Positions 1 to 9,844 of a stretch of DNA of 64,000 bases are shown in pieces (position 1 is the stretch's first letter; each line of letters starts with the position of its first letter). Where the stretch lies: positions 7,936,001 through 8,000,000 of the forward strand of contig JAHCVI010000001.1 in assembly GCA_019096155.1 (NCBI GenBank), in the 5' to 3' direction. The DNA comes from Staphylotrichum longicolle (lineage: Eukaryota > Ascomycota > Sordariomycetes > Sordariales > Chaetomiaceae). The notes beneath the pieces are model-generated. The model had not been told where the DNA came from. It saw only the letters and a program-made list of their open reading frames with translations, and ran no database searches. The position numbers were made by a program, and so were the translations under genes.

Positions 1-468
1 GCCAGCTCCGTCAACCTCATCCTCTCGCAGGACTGCTCCGGGTTCAACCTAGGCTCCTTCTTCGTGCGGCGCAGCGCGTGGACGGACCGGCTGCTGGACA
101 TGTGGTGGGACCCCGTGGCGTACGAGCAGAAGCACATGGAGTGGGCGCACAAGGAGCAGGACGCGCTGGAGCAGCTGTACACGTCGCAGCCGTGGGTGCG
201 CAAGCACACGGCGTTCTTGCCGCAGCGCATGATCAACAGTTTCCCCTCGGGCGCGTGCGCCGACAACGGCAACGACACGCGCATCCACTACAGCGAGAAG
301 GACCGCGACTTCTTGGTCAACATGGCCGGCTGCGAGTGGGGGCGCGACTGCTGGGGCGAGATGTACAACTTCCGCGAGCTGAGCTACTACCTCAACCGCA
401 AACGATTCAAGGAGGACCTGATCGCCGTCATCTGGTTCAAGATTACGGGGCAGAAGGTGAAGCTTTGA
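1..468 (+). CDS. GT34 alpha-1,6-mannosyltransferase (MNN10/MNN11-like), C-terminal part
   Basis: The frame is open from the first base of the window to a TGA at 466-468, so the gene is cut by the window edge and its start is missing. The 155 visible residues contain the stretch SQDCSGFNLGSFFVRRS followed by W-T-D-R-L-L-D-M-W-W, the block HKEQDALEQLY, PQRMINSFPSGAC, and VNMAGCEWGRDCW. These are features of the GMA12/MNN10 galactosyl/mannosyltransferase family (GT34). Family knowledge: these are Golgi type II membrane enzymes that build the alpha-1,6-mannan backbone of N-glycans as part of the M-Pol II complex. The N-terminal membrane anchor would lie upstream and cannot be checked. MNN10 versus MNN11 cannot be separated from this part alone. 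Confidence 0.88.
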   Translation, partial: ASSVNLILSQDCSGFNLGSFFVRRSAWTDRLLDMWWDPVAYEQKHMEWAHKEQDALEQLYTSQPWVRKHTAFLPQRMINSFPSGACADNGNDTRIHYSEKDRDFLVNMAGCEWGRDCWGEMYNFRELSYYLNRKRFKEDLIAVIWFKITGQKVKL

Positions 469-2533
469 GGAGGACCGACCAGATTGGACGCGCGCGAGGG
501 CGTAAATTGAGCTGGGGGGGGGGTGTTGCGACGTTGAGATGGGGTTATGGCGGCCTTTATAATGCCTCTTGATGCAGGGTCAGACGGGTGAATGTTTCTC
601 CCGCCGCGCCCATCAGGCCGAACGTGGAAGCCGAACTTGCAGCATTTGACATTGCATACAGGATGCTGAAGTCCGGGGCTTTCTCTTTCACATGTCAGCT
701 GTCCCTCGCTGAAAACTGGCTTTTGGAGTAATAGGGCCCGGGGGCGGGATCTTCAACATAGAGATATGAGGTGCATTGTATGGAGTATTGTATTGTTTGG
801 TTATTACATACTGCTTAGGTGACCCCGTTCTGCTTGGGGCCAACATTAAATCTATTGCCTGGGAAGTTTTTTGAGTAATGTTGTGAGGGGTGGTGGTGTT
901 GTTGTGCGATGTCGACCCAAGTCTCAAAACAAGGAGCAAGACTCACGCTGGACCTTAGTGTGTTGGCTGAGAAGGAGACGTACAGAGGAACGGTGCACAA
1001 AAGGGTGCAGGAAGGAAGATGTCAGAGCGGGGAGTTAGTTTGAGAGTATGTGCACCCTCCTCGCCCATGCAGATGTTGTGCAAGCTGGCTTGCGCACGAG
1101 GTGGTGGTGACTTGGCAGTGAATGATAGTTTCCGCTGTGTGCGTTGTCTTGTGTACTCTTTGTGCACAGCACAGTGGTATCAGATCCGTACACCGATGGT
1201 GTGTCGTGTGAGAAGTACATGCACAGGCGACGTCCCGATTCATGACGGTGTTACCAGATCTGGCATTTTACACGTCAAACTTGATGCTCGTCGCAGTCTT
1301 TTACAATGTGATGTCGGCCGGGAGTCGATGATCAAGAACAGACGCGCTCTCAGAGACCTGGGAGTGCCCCACTTCCAACGGCTGCGGCTGGGGGGACGCA
1401 GGTGCCAAGCCCTCTCCTCCGGAAACAGTTGATTGGCTTTCGACGCTCCAAACTGCAACACCGTTGAAGAACTGGGAACCATTGCAGTTTCGGGGACTGC
1501 TTCGGTCCATCAGTCTCTGGCCCTGGGCGCTGGTTGCAGGGCTGCCTGGGTAGGGTAAAATCACTGGATGGCGTTGCCTCTCTGTGACCAGGTCGCCGGT
1601 TCTGAAACGGGTTTCCTCTTGCGGAGGCGACTACACCGGAAGGTGCTCGACCTCGCCAGTCACCCGTTCCTGACAAGTCCCGACATGCCATCCTGGCCGT
1701 TTCCGTCCAAAAGTTCAGACCAAACACACTTTGGCATCGCAACGGCCCCATTTGCTCCGCAGCCGCCAGTGTTTCGTTTCGTTCTTATTTTTTCTCGCAT
1801 GGGCCCTTCCTTGTCTCTCCCCACAAGCTGAGGTTGACTTCATCCCCAACCCCACGTCCTGACTGGATGTACACACGTCTTGACTTGTTTCCACCGCCAC
1901 CCCAGGATCTCTTCAGAGGCCGAATCATGTCTCGAGGCAAATGTTTGTACATGGCGGCCTCTGGGCTGGCCAAGAAGCGTGCTTCTTGGCCGGTCTCCGA
2001 CACCGCTTGCAGGATCCTGTTGGACATGCCCATGCCAGCCCGCGATATATCATCAAACATGCTCCCGTTTCTGTTGTACCGTGATATGTACATTCCTCCT
2101 TTTTGCTTCTTCTGTTCCCGGTCGTGGACGCTGCCGTCTCTCCTTATGCGGCCGTAGACTTTTATTCCATTTCTATTTATTACCTCTCATTTTTGGACGT
2201 TGGGGTTGCTGGTCGGCCGTTGAGACAAGTTTTCTCTATTGATGTGTGGCTGGCAACTGTCTATTGTTCGGCTGTTTCAATAACACAACAGAGTTCATCA
2301 AGCTGTCTACTCCACGCTGCCTGAACAGGGTTGTTGCACTTCCTCACTCCGAACACTTGCCACTGTTCTGAGTGTGACTTGAGAACAAGCAACATATCTG
2401 GTACACATCTGCCCGGGGCAGGCCACTCATTGTCCTATTTAAAACTTCAAGCCCAGCGGAGCAGGTCTCTCTAGTTGGCGACTCTGGAGCACAGAAAGGA
2501 AAGGGGAAGCCATCGACGTCTTCAGCAAAGAAA
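469..2533. other. Intergenic region between GT34 and GH16 genes
   Basis: About 2 kb without a supportable gene. Open frames here are short, overlap on both strands and resemble no family I know. It should hold the 3' untranslated region of the GT34 gene and the promoter of the GH16 gene, with a TATA-like site at 2436. Confidence 0.6.
2436..2444 (+). promoter_or_regulatory. TATA-like element of the GH16 gene
   Basis: The sequence TATTTAAAA lies about 90 bases before the ATG at 2534, in an otherwise GC-rich region. Spacing and composition fit a fungal core promoter, as is usual for inducible secreted-enzyme genes. This is inference from position only. Confidence 0.45.
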
Positions 2534-3628
2534 ATGGTCCGGCTAGCAGTCGGCCTCGCCAGCCTGGCGCTCACAGCAAGCTCAGCACGAGCAGCCTCCA
2601 ACTACAACCTCGTCGACGTCTTCAACTCGACCAACTTCTTCAACGAGTTTGAGTTCTTCACTCAGCCGGACCCAACCCACGGTTTCGTTCAGTACGTCGA
2701 CGGCGCCACCGCCAACCGCGACGGCCTCGCCGGCTTCACCCAGGGCGGCGTCTACCTCGGCGTCGACTACACCAACACCACCACCACGGGCCGCCCTTCG
2801 GTGCGCCTCACCTCCAAAAAGGCCTACACCAGGGGCCTCTTCATCGCCGACATCGCCCACATGCCCGCCGGCGCCGCGGGCTCCTCCTCGTGCGGCATCT
2901 GGCCCGCCTTCTGGATGTTCGGCCCCAACTGGCCGTCGTCGGGCGAGATCGACATCCTCGAGGGCGTCAACAGCCAGACCTCCAACTCGGTCTCCCTGCA
3001 CACGGCCGCGGGCTGCTCCGTCTCCAGCCCGGGCGCCCTCGCGCTCGCCGGCACCAAGCTCGTCTCGTCCAACTGCCAGGGCAACCAAGGCTGCACCCAG
3101 GCCACCCACCCGACCTCCAACAACTACGGCGCCGGCTTCAACGCCGCGGGCGGCGGCGTCTACGCCCTCGAGTGGACCGACGCCGCCATCCGCGTGTGGT
3201 TCTTCCCGCGCGCCAGCGCCCTCGCGACGCAGCTCTCCTCGTCCTCCCCCCCCCAAAACACCACCACTCCTGGAGAAGCGCCGCCGCCGCCGGACCCGGC
3301 CACCTTTGGCACCCCCCTGGCCGTCTTCACCGGCGGCCCGGCCTGCCCCATCGGCCGCCACTTCGCCAACCACAACCTGGTCTTCGACACGACCTTTTGC
3401 GGCGACTGGGCCGGCAAGGTGTGGGCGAGCGAGCCGGCGTGCGCGGCGCTGGCGGCCAAGTGCGAGGATTTTGTGGGGGCCAGGCCCGAGGTGTTTAGCG
3501 AGGCGTACTGGCTGGTGAATGGGATCAGGGTGTATCAGGAGGGAGGGAAAAAGCAGGCGAGGGGGGTTGTTGAGGGGTTGACGCGGAGGAGGAGGAGGGG
3601 CGTCGAGGGGAGGCGGTGGCAGGGCTGA
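2534..3628 (+). CDS. Secreted GH16 endo-1,3(4)-beta-glucanase
   Basis: Single exon, 364 residues. Residues 1-20 form a signal peptide (hydrophobic LAVGLASLALTASS core, then ARA-A). The GH16 active-site motif E-x-D-x-x-E is at E138, D140 and E143 inside GEIDILEGVN, preceded by the strand GIWPAFWMFGP. Family knowledge: the first Glu is the nucleophile and the second the acid/base in retaining hydrolysis of mixed-linked or 1,3-beta-glucans in the wall or plant matter. Many cysteines (C120, C161 and others) fit an extracellular fold. Odd features: a Ser/Pro-rich insertion (about residues 233-260, including a C9 run in the DNA) and an Arg-rich tail after the usual end YWLVNGIRVYQ. There is no hydrophobic C-terminus, so no GPI anchor. 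A TATA-like site precedes it. Confidence 0.92.
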   Translation: MVRLAVGLASLALTASSARAASNYNLVDVFNSTNFFNEFEFFTQPDPTHGFVQYVDGATANRDGLAGFTQGGVYLGVDYTNTTTTGRPSVRLTSKKAYTRGLFIADIAHMPAGAAGSSSCGIWPAFWMFGPNWPSSGEIDILEGVNSQTSNSVSLHTAAGCSVSSPGALALAGTKLVSSNCQGNQGCTQATHPTSNNYGAGFNAAGGGVYALEWTDAAIRVWFFPRASALATQLSSSSPPQNTTTPGEAPPPPDPATFGTPLAVFTGGPACPIGRHFANHNLVFDTTFCGDWAGKVWASEPACAALAAKCEDFVGARPEVFSEAYWLVNGIRVYQEGGKKQARGVVEGLTRRRRRGVEGRRWQG

Positions 3629-4261
3629 GCTTGAGGGGGGCAATCCATCGGTGGAGTTATCTTTGATCTTCTTTTTTTTTTTTTTTCCTTGTTTTGAAGC
3701 GTGGTGTTGAGCGGGAGTTATGGATTGTAATGGTCATTTTGGCGACGCGTGGGTTTTGAACGTGCCTTATGGATACCTGGGGAAATAGAGCTGGCTTCAT
3801 CTTTTAGAGACTGTTGAATGTACATGACCAGACACTCCTCTCAGAGTCATAGTAATAGCTGACCATGGAGCCTTCAGGCATTCAGGTTGTTTCATGCTGA
3901 TGCACCAAGGTGTGCTCGAGTAGAATGCGCATGTCTCGCCCCCATTGCTGCGTGACACCAACTCTCGATGTGTTCAAACTGCAATTAAGATGTCTCGTTC
4001 TCTTCAAGCAGTGCCTCTGAGTGGCCTTTGAGAGCAAGTCAAGCTGTTGCAAGAACCATCACGATGTGTTGATTCCCATTCAGGGGTAAGTCGCCTAAGG
4101 TACCAGAACAAGTACCGTCAGGAACCTTCCATGTAATATCGCATCTGTTTTGTATCAATAAGCAAATCCAGCAAAATAAGTAATCGGCAAGCCATGATCC
4201 AGTCTCCACTGCCCTCCAGAAGATATCACCCCGACAGCCCCAATCGCTTTCCCACTAGTTT
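3629..4261. other. Intergenic region, 3' of GH16 and of the coiled-coil gene
   Basis: Convergent tail-to-tail spacer of about 630 bases. It has a T-tract at 3672-3686 just after the GH16 stop, which may be part of the 3' end signal. I see no coding potential and no RNA gene. Confidence 0.6.
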
Positions 4262-5418
4262 TCAAGAGGGTCCCGGAATTCTAACCAAAGCCTCCCGAAA
4301 CTTCCTCCACGTCAACCCCTTGGAGATGTTGATATGCCTCTGCGGGTTCTTGCGGCGCGTGTCCCTGCTGACCGTGACACATTCAGGGAGACGAAGAGCC
4401 AGTGACTCCTGGATGTGTTTTGACATGGCGGGGTCCTCGATGCTGTTGATAAAATCCCAGATGAAGGTTGTGTCGGACTTTGGGGGGGTCTTTTGTACCT
4501 ATCTCGGAAACGGAGATAGAGGGAGCGGATGTCTTGACGGGAGCCCTTGGATGGGCGTTCTGATGGAGGCTGGAGAAGTTCTTCGGGACTTTTCTTTGGT
4601 GGCGCTGATGGGCGAGTGTATTCGCTGCTGTGGTAGTAGTCCATGTCTGGAGAAATGGGTTGAACTAGGGTGACACCTTTGCTGAAGCCGGTAGGAACCT
4701 GTGGGTGTGGAACGCTTATCTCCCCTTTCGGCACCAATCCCACCGAATAAGCTTCGGCACGTTGAGCATCCAGAAGGCCCATAAACTCATCTCGGCGGGA
4801 GAGCATCTCCTCTAGGAACCTGATTGTGTCCACCGGAATGTCTTGCCGGATCTCGGTTATTGCAGCGATCCGACTCTCGAGGGCAGCGAGCTTTTGCTCC
4901 ACGGCTGTCTTTTCTGCTCTGGTCTCACGCAACTCTCCCTGCAGGAACTCGAATTTCTCAAGCGCGAAACGGCATTGCTCTTGGATTTTCCTGATGTCTT
5001 CGGATGTGTTGGACCGGACCTTTTCGAGGCACTCCTGTTGTCCCGCAATGTTTTTAGACAGCTCCGTGACTGTGTTGAGTGTATCTGCCCTATTTTGGCG
5101 GAATTCGTGTTGCAGGGTAGAGAGGTTGGTTGACAATGTGGCCATCTCCTTCAACCGAGTATCGTATTGTTCGATTTTGGACTGCGACTCTGCGACGGCA
5201 GCGCTGAGCAGGTCATGTCGAGTTTTCCCTTCCTCCTGCAACGACGTAATGGAGAGCCTCGACTGCTGGACATGATCATCGAGCGCTTTCCTGAGGGCGT
5301 TGACCTCACGGTTGCAATGCTGGGCACTGAGGAAGCTGCCCCAGGCGCTGCTGAGGGACTGGTGGAATCTGTCGGGCTTGGTTGCTGCCTCGAAGGCATC
5401 CATCGAGGCCTGGTGCAT
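4262..5418 (-). CDS. Unknown coiled-coil protein with a frame break
   Basis: I do not recognise this protein. The ATG at 5418 is the first Met in the open frame; a second Met at 5403 is an alternative, and an upstream exon cannot be excluded. Roughly the first 210 residues are heptad-rich helix (for example DTRLKEMATLSTNLSTL and EKTAVEQKLAALESRI) and should form a long coiled coil. A proline-rich linker with SEYTRPSAPPKKS follows, then a compact tail beginning SLYLRFRDRYKRPP. At a G7 run (4482-4488 on the plus strand) the frame breaks. The next frame continues with a well-formed tail (FIWDFINSIEDPAMSKHI ... LTWRKFREALVRI) ending at a TGA at 4262. A single-base loss in the homopolymer is the simplest explanation. 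The tail, rich in W, F and charged residues, looks like a folded domain and is probably conserved. Confidence 0.65.
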
Positions 5419-5869
5419 GTGGCAAGAGCGCTGGGATTCCAGGGTGCCTGTGAAGCGCCTGACCGCTAGGCAGTAGGAGCCGAAGGGGAAACTAGGATGC
5501 AGAATGTCGAGAAATAGACAATAACAATAGTGGCACACACAACTCAACGCTCAGTCTTGGCGTTATCTCATGGCAGGCCAGGTGGGTGTAATTCTGCTAA
5601 CTTCTGTCGAGCTGCTTCCCATGCCTATGAAGCAACCGAGCTCCTGAGAGCTTAGCATTCGTTGCCTCAGGTATTCCGAGCCTCGTGGCGTGTGAGAGCA
5701 CCCTGGGGAAGGCGCAGCGCAGTGTACACAGGACTGAAAGAGTGGGCTCATGCTTGCTAAATCGGTGGAAGAAGCCCCCAAACCGAACCTTCCATTTCCA
5801 CTCCAGTCCACAAAACTAAATGAGTGAGAATCGGTTGCCAACTCTGTATACTGGCATCGCATATCTGGC
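5419..5869. other. Intergenic spacer
   Basis: About 450 bases between two minus-strand genes. It should hold the 3' end of the thioesterase-like gene and the promoter and 5' leader of the coiled-coil gene. An open frame continues upstream of the coiled-coil ATG only through a TTG codon. Nothing else is visible. Confidence 0.5.
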
Positions 5870-6751
5870 TCAATTCGTCGTCTCGGCCAGGGTCGATGTG
5901 ACTGTGGCCATGAAGGCAGCCATGTCTTCGACCTGCTCCGGGGTTTTGAACCAGTGGCCTTCCAGTTCTGCGCCCGAGTACTCTTTCCACTCTACTTGGA
6001 ACCCTGCGCTGGCGAGCACTTGTTTGGCCTGTCTGCCAAGCTCAACATCGACAACTGCATCGTCAACACCATGGCCCAGAAAGACAGGAGTGGAAAGGAG
6101 CGACCTGTCCTTTGGCGAAGCCGCCAATGGACTCAATGTAGGCATCATGTCCGCAACAAAAGTATCCGACGGGTTGCCATCCGAGGCCGTTTCTGCCGTG
6201 TTGTGATCATCACCCTCGCCCAATAGCCTTTCAATAGTCGCCGCAAACGGCAGCCAGGTGCTGGCCCCTACGAAAGCGCCAAACCGCCTGCCGAGAGCCC
6301 CCTGGCAAAGCAACGTCCACATGCCAATGGCACCTCCCTGGCTGATACCCATAACAACCACCCTCTCTGTCTCCCCACCAAGCGCTGCAACTTCTCGGTT
6401 GACGAGAGACTGAACATAGACGACCGATTGTCTGATGCCTTCCATCTGGAGGTCTTCCCTCGCCGTCGTGTCCGTGAGCGAATGGGCTTCGAACCACGAG
6501 GGCAGCATCTCTTCAAATGCGGTGCTCCATAGTTCTTGCGACGATGGAAACACCCACCGCCAGCCGGGGAATCTCTGGGTGAGGGGCGTCTGGCCGGGCG
6601 CAGCTGTCTCGGCGAGTTCCTCGGCAAATTCGGGGCCGTTGCTCCCTCGACCGTGCAGCATGATGGCAGTATGAGTGTGTTTCGAGGTGGGCTCAATAAT
6701 GTGAACGGCGCCAAAAGAGCCACCGGCCAAAGGGTCGTTTTTTGAATCCAT
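5870..6751 (-). CDS. Acyl-protein thioesterase / carboxylesterase-like alpha/beta hydrolase
   Basis: Single exon, 293 residues from an ATG at 6751. It carries the Abhydrolase_2 (phospholipase/carboxylesterase) signatures: the oxyanion-side loop MLHGRGSNGPEF near residues 31-42, the nucleophile elbow GISQGG with S137, the acid loop HGVDDAVV with D231 (D230 is the alternative), and the catalytic H266 in EGHWF. Family knowledge: relatives of acyl-protein thioesterase 1 remove palmitate from proteins or hydrolyse lysophospholipids and short esters in the cytosol. It is longer than APT1 (about 230 residues), mainly through an acidic insert near 178-215. That places it in a fungal side branch whose substrate I cannot name. 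No signal peptide is seen. Confidence 0.85.
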   Translation of the reverse strand: MDSKNDPLAGGSFGAVHIIEPTSKHTHTAIMLHGRGSNGPEFAEELAETAAPGQTPLTQRFPGWRWVFPSSQELWSTAFEEMLPSWFEAHSLTDTTAREDLQMEGIRQSVVYVQSLVNREVAALGGETERVVVMGISQGGAIGMWTLLCQGALGRRFGAFVGASTWLPFAATIERLLGEGDDHNTAETASDGNPSDTFVADMMPTLSPLAASPKDRSLLSTPVFLGHGVDDAVVDVELGRQAKQVLASAGFQVEWKEYSGAELEGHWFKTPEQVEDMAAFMATVTSTLAETTN

Positions 6752-7247
6752 GGTTGTTGATGAGGGGGTGATCCTTCACTGCTGAAGATGAGCGAGCATG
6801 CGCAGGAACAGGTGCTGTCTGATTGACTGTGCCTCGGGGTCAAAGTTGACTGCGGCCCTGACAGAGTCAAGATTGACTTTCTCCCAAACAACTGAACACC
6901 GCGGCCCTCAGATTGGCCCGGGTTCTAGGCCGGTGCTCAAGCATCTCATCAGTGTCTGAGTCTGTGGTGATGGAAGGCGCTGCGAGGTTGTCGTTGTCCA
7001 GCTGCAGGGTAGGCCCAAGTCCCTTGCCTTGGACCCCTTGTCTTTGTGCAGAGCCCCACAAAGCTCGTTGAGATGATTGGCTGGATGCAGGACAGTCGAG
7101 GGGACAAGGGTCACATGGAAGGGCAGCAGGGGGCGGTTCCCCTCTTGGGCATCGTTGGATGAGACGGACTCGAACCAGGCGGGCACCTTCCCCCTCGCCC
7201 GATGCTGCACCATAGAAGGCAGTCACGGTACCCTGGGCACAGAGGGT

Positions 7248-7406
7248 ACATAAACCATCCCAGGTCGTGGGATCTTTTCCCCCGGTCCCTTCACTTCAAC
7301 TCTTCCAGGTTCTCATTCTCTTTCTGCCCTCTTGACCATGGCGACCATCCGCTCCCGGGGTTCGAAAGCCTGGGCTACCCGAGTGGCACGGCTGATCCCT
7401 TAAGTA
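7248..7406 (+). other. Promoter-like sequence with a 22-codon open frame
   Basis: A TATA-like TACATAAA at 7248 is followed by a CT-rich stretch and an ATG at 7338 in a good context (gaccATGG). The frame stops after 22 codons at a TAA directly followed by GTATGC, which resembles an intron donor. It may be a decayed first exon, a tiny gene, or chance. No product can be named. Confidence 0.25.
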
Positions 7407-7604
7407 TGCCAGAGAACCACAGCACCTTCAAGACCAACAACCGTTCTCATCGGGCACCAATTCCGCTCCATCAGCATGTTGATGCCTTCTTCCGCAGGCC
7501 TCATCCACCAGCCGTCAACATCACCACAAGACGGGATTTCACACGCGATCAGTCTCATTCCCTGCTCTCGATGACCAAAGCGAGCTTGCGCTCCTAGGTT
7601 TCTC

Positions 7605-7665
7605 TCGGGAGTTCGTCCTGGGCAGGACGTTAAAAGGCCCACACGTTGTTCGATGGACCCCTGCA
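7605..7665 (+). repeat. Dispersed repeat, copy 1
   Basis: Shares with 8587-8655 the core TCGTCCTGGGCAGGAC, then two variable bases, AAAAGGCCC, and further a related stretch around GTTG...GA...CCCCT. The core is a near-perfect palindrome (GTCCT, four-base centre GGGC, AGGAC). Confidence 0.55.
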
Positions 7666-7974
7666 TCGACAACGGAACTCGGGGAGTTGTATTGTGCCAC
7701 GGAGCTTCCAACGCACACATGTCGCGGGATAGATTTGTGTTTGGCACCCTAGACTTACTCGGTGAGTGTTTGCTTCAACACTACCTGAACTTCCGATGCT
7801 AACCCATGGTCAGATACTTCGGCTAAACGGTTCATCCATCGGTGTTTCAGTCACAAGAGGGAGGGCGTTACCTTAGACGGCGTACGACTGGTTAATGTCC
7901 CATGACGGATTCGCGCTTTGCCCTTCGTGTCGGTCACCAATATTAGCGGCTCGGTCAGGCGCATCTTGGTCGGT

Positions 7975-8505
7975 TTAGTCAACGGAGCATGGTCGCGGCG
8001 AATCACAACCGGCGTTCGTCAAGCATTTCTTGGTTGCCACTCCTCCAGCGCCGTCCACGTCAAATTCAGCTGGCGTTTATCGGATTTCGGTTTTACTCCT
8101 CCGGCGCGGTTCGCATTGATTCGACTGGCGTTTGTCGTATACTCAGTTCCTACTCCTTCAGCGCCGTTCGCATCGGATTCCACTGGCGTTGCCAGAGACC
8201 TAGCGTTGCTACGTCTCCAGCGCTGCTCGCGTCGAATTCAACCAGCATTGTCACGGCTCAACGTTGCCAGGGACTTGGGGTTGTCAGAGAGTCAGCGTTG
8301 TCAGGGACTCGGCGGTGTCAGAGACTCAGCGCTGTTACTCCTTCAGCGTCACTCAATCGAATTTGCCCGGCGTTCAGGAGTACTGAAGGGGTTGCTCCCA
8401 GCGCCATTCACACTGGTTTCAACGGGCGTTTGTCATGGTATTTTGGCGTTCACACTCCCTCAGCGACGTCCATTGCGATTCTTATCAGCGGGTCGTGGCT
8501 TGATG
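7975..8505 (+). repeat. Degenerate ~57-base tandem repeat (minisatellite)
   Basis: Units share the pattern CTCC-x-CAGCGCCGTTCGCATC, then ATTC-x-ACTGGCGTT. Unit marks (the AGCGCC-like core) fall near 8047, 8102, 8160, 8219, 8344, 8400 and 8461, with a weaker first unit near 7992. Spacing is 55-61 bases, except one interval of 125 that holds a diverged double unit. Inside that interval (about 8280-8335) lies a shorter repeat of 17-18 bases, GTTGTCAGAGAGTCAGC-like, in three copies. The open frames crossing it arise from the repeat and are not convincing genes. Confidence 0.7.
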
Positions 8506-8586
8506 GATCGCCTCACCAAGTAGGTGCCTCATGCGTTTGAGGGCTCTTTTCCTTGCTGACAGCACCCAGGGGCGCGGGCAACTTTT

Positions 8587-8655
8587 GGGAGGTTTCGTCC
8601 TGGGCAGGACACAAAAAGGCCCCTGAGGGACTGGCCGTTGGATTCTTGATCCCCT
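8587..8655 (+). repeat. Dispersed repeat, copy 2
   Basis: Second copy of the element at 7605, same orientation, about 980 bases away. The two copies bracket the tandem-repeat block. Confidence 0.55.
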
Positions 8656-9844
8656 CCCACAAAGGCAGGTTCGGGAGGAAGGCCAGTCGATCAAAGTACA
8701 ACTCGTCCAACCGCCGCCCACCTGCCCTCCGATCTTGCAACGTTATGGCGGTTGGTGGACTATGAGCGAGTTGACTTCCTGCAGACCCGTGGAATCCATC
8801 GGCCACGATCCTCAGCAACGATTCGAATGTTTGAACATTGAGCGCTTTTCGCATGCCATTTGGCACATCGGGTTTTGGTGGAGCTGCCCGGTAGATCTAA
8901 ACTGCGGTGTGAACAGACGAGTTCACATTCGTGGGGCGAACTCTGCGACGACGCGGACTAGTGCCTCGTCGCAGGGCAACCGCTTTCATCAACGAGCGGG
9001 ATCCTTTCTGAAGGAGAGAAGCGCGATAGTAAGGGCGACATGCCGGAACCTCTCTGCCAATCCCCGCCACTCGTCAAGCCAGCGGGGACACGGGAGGTGA
9101 GCGCGTGCAGAGGCGACTTTGCTCCGGAGCCAGCGTCTCGGACTCGGCCGGTATGTGACACGGTATAGTCTGTTTGTTTGGGCGGTTGCTGACTGACTTG
9201 GTTCTGCAGAGGAGGATCCACAAGTGGTACAGGGCTTGCTCAGGCGGCCCTGAGAACCGCTCGAAACGTTCGTTGGTGGGTGCTAATGAGCACCCGGGCC
9301 GGGCTGGTCGCGTCTCCCAGGGGACAGGTGCGCAAAACGTCGTGCTTCCCCAAGGCCCGCTGCCGGGTTCAGCTCCTGGCTTCAATGCGTTGCTTATAGG
9401 TGTGTGGCATTTACGGGGGGTTGCGATGACCTTTTTAGTTTTGTATTTTTTAGCAGTTGGGTCCTTTCGACAAGGTGTGACTCTGGGTGGGGGATTTGTG
9501 TTCGGTGGAGGATGCCTCTTTGATTCCCTCTCGTAGATTGTTCCGGACATCCTGAATTCAAGCCCAGCATTGTCGCCAAGATGGGCGTCCCGTCGATGAG
9601 TAGATAATGTTGTGATATGGCGTGTCTCAGGGGCTGAGAGCCCAGGGAAAAGTTTGGTTGAGCGAGGCAGTGGGCCACTGGGATAGAGTCGGATTACCTA
9701 TACATGCGGTGGTGGCAGCGAACGTCATCCTGCGTCAACGCGAGAGTTTTTTCGCCCGTTTCCATCCTCACCACATTGTTGTCACTAACTAACGTTAACC
9801 CGCATCTCACGACATAACCCGCTCGTCGAACAGCAAAAGCAGCA

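Larger units (their letters stand above)
6752..9844. other. Gene-poor region with degenerate tandem repeats
   Basis: About 3.1 kb without a convincing gene. It holds a promoter-like stretch with a 22-codon open frame (7248-7406), a degenerate tandem repeat of about 57 bases (7975-8505), and two copies of a dispersed repeat on either side of it (7605 and 8587). Base composition is not AT-rich, so it does not look mutated by RIP. Confidence 0.6.

Noticed and set aside
2582..3643. Minus-strand open frame (353 codons) opposite GH16
   Set aside because: Shadow of codon bias in GH16, low-complexity Ala/Gly/Arg/Val protein.
7155..7185. tRNA-like T-arm (GGTTCGAGTCC on the minus strand)
   Set aside because: The flanking five bases do not pair, and no acceptor or anticodon arm can be formed.
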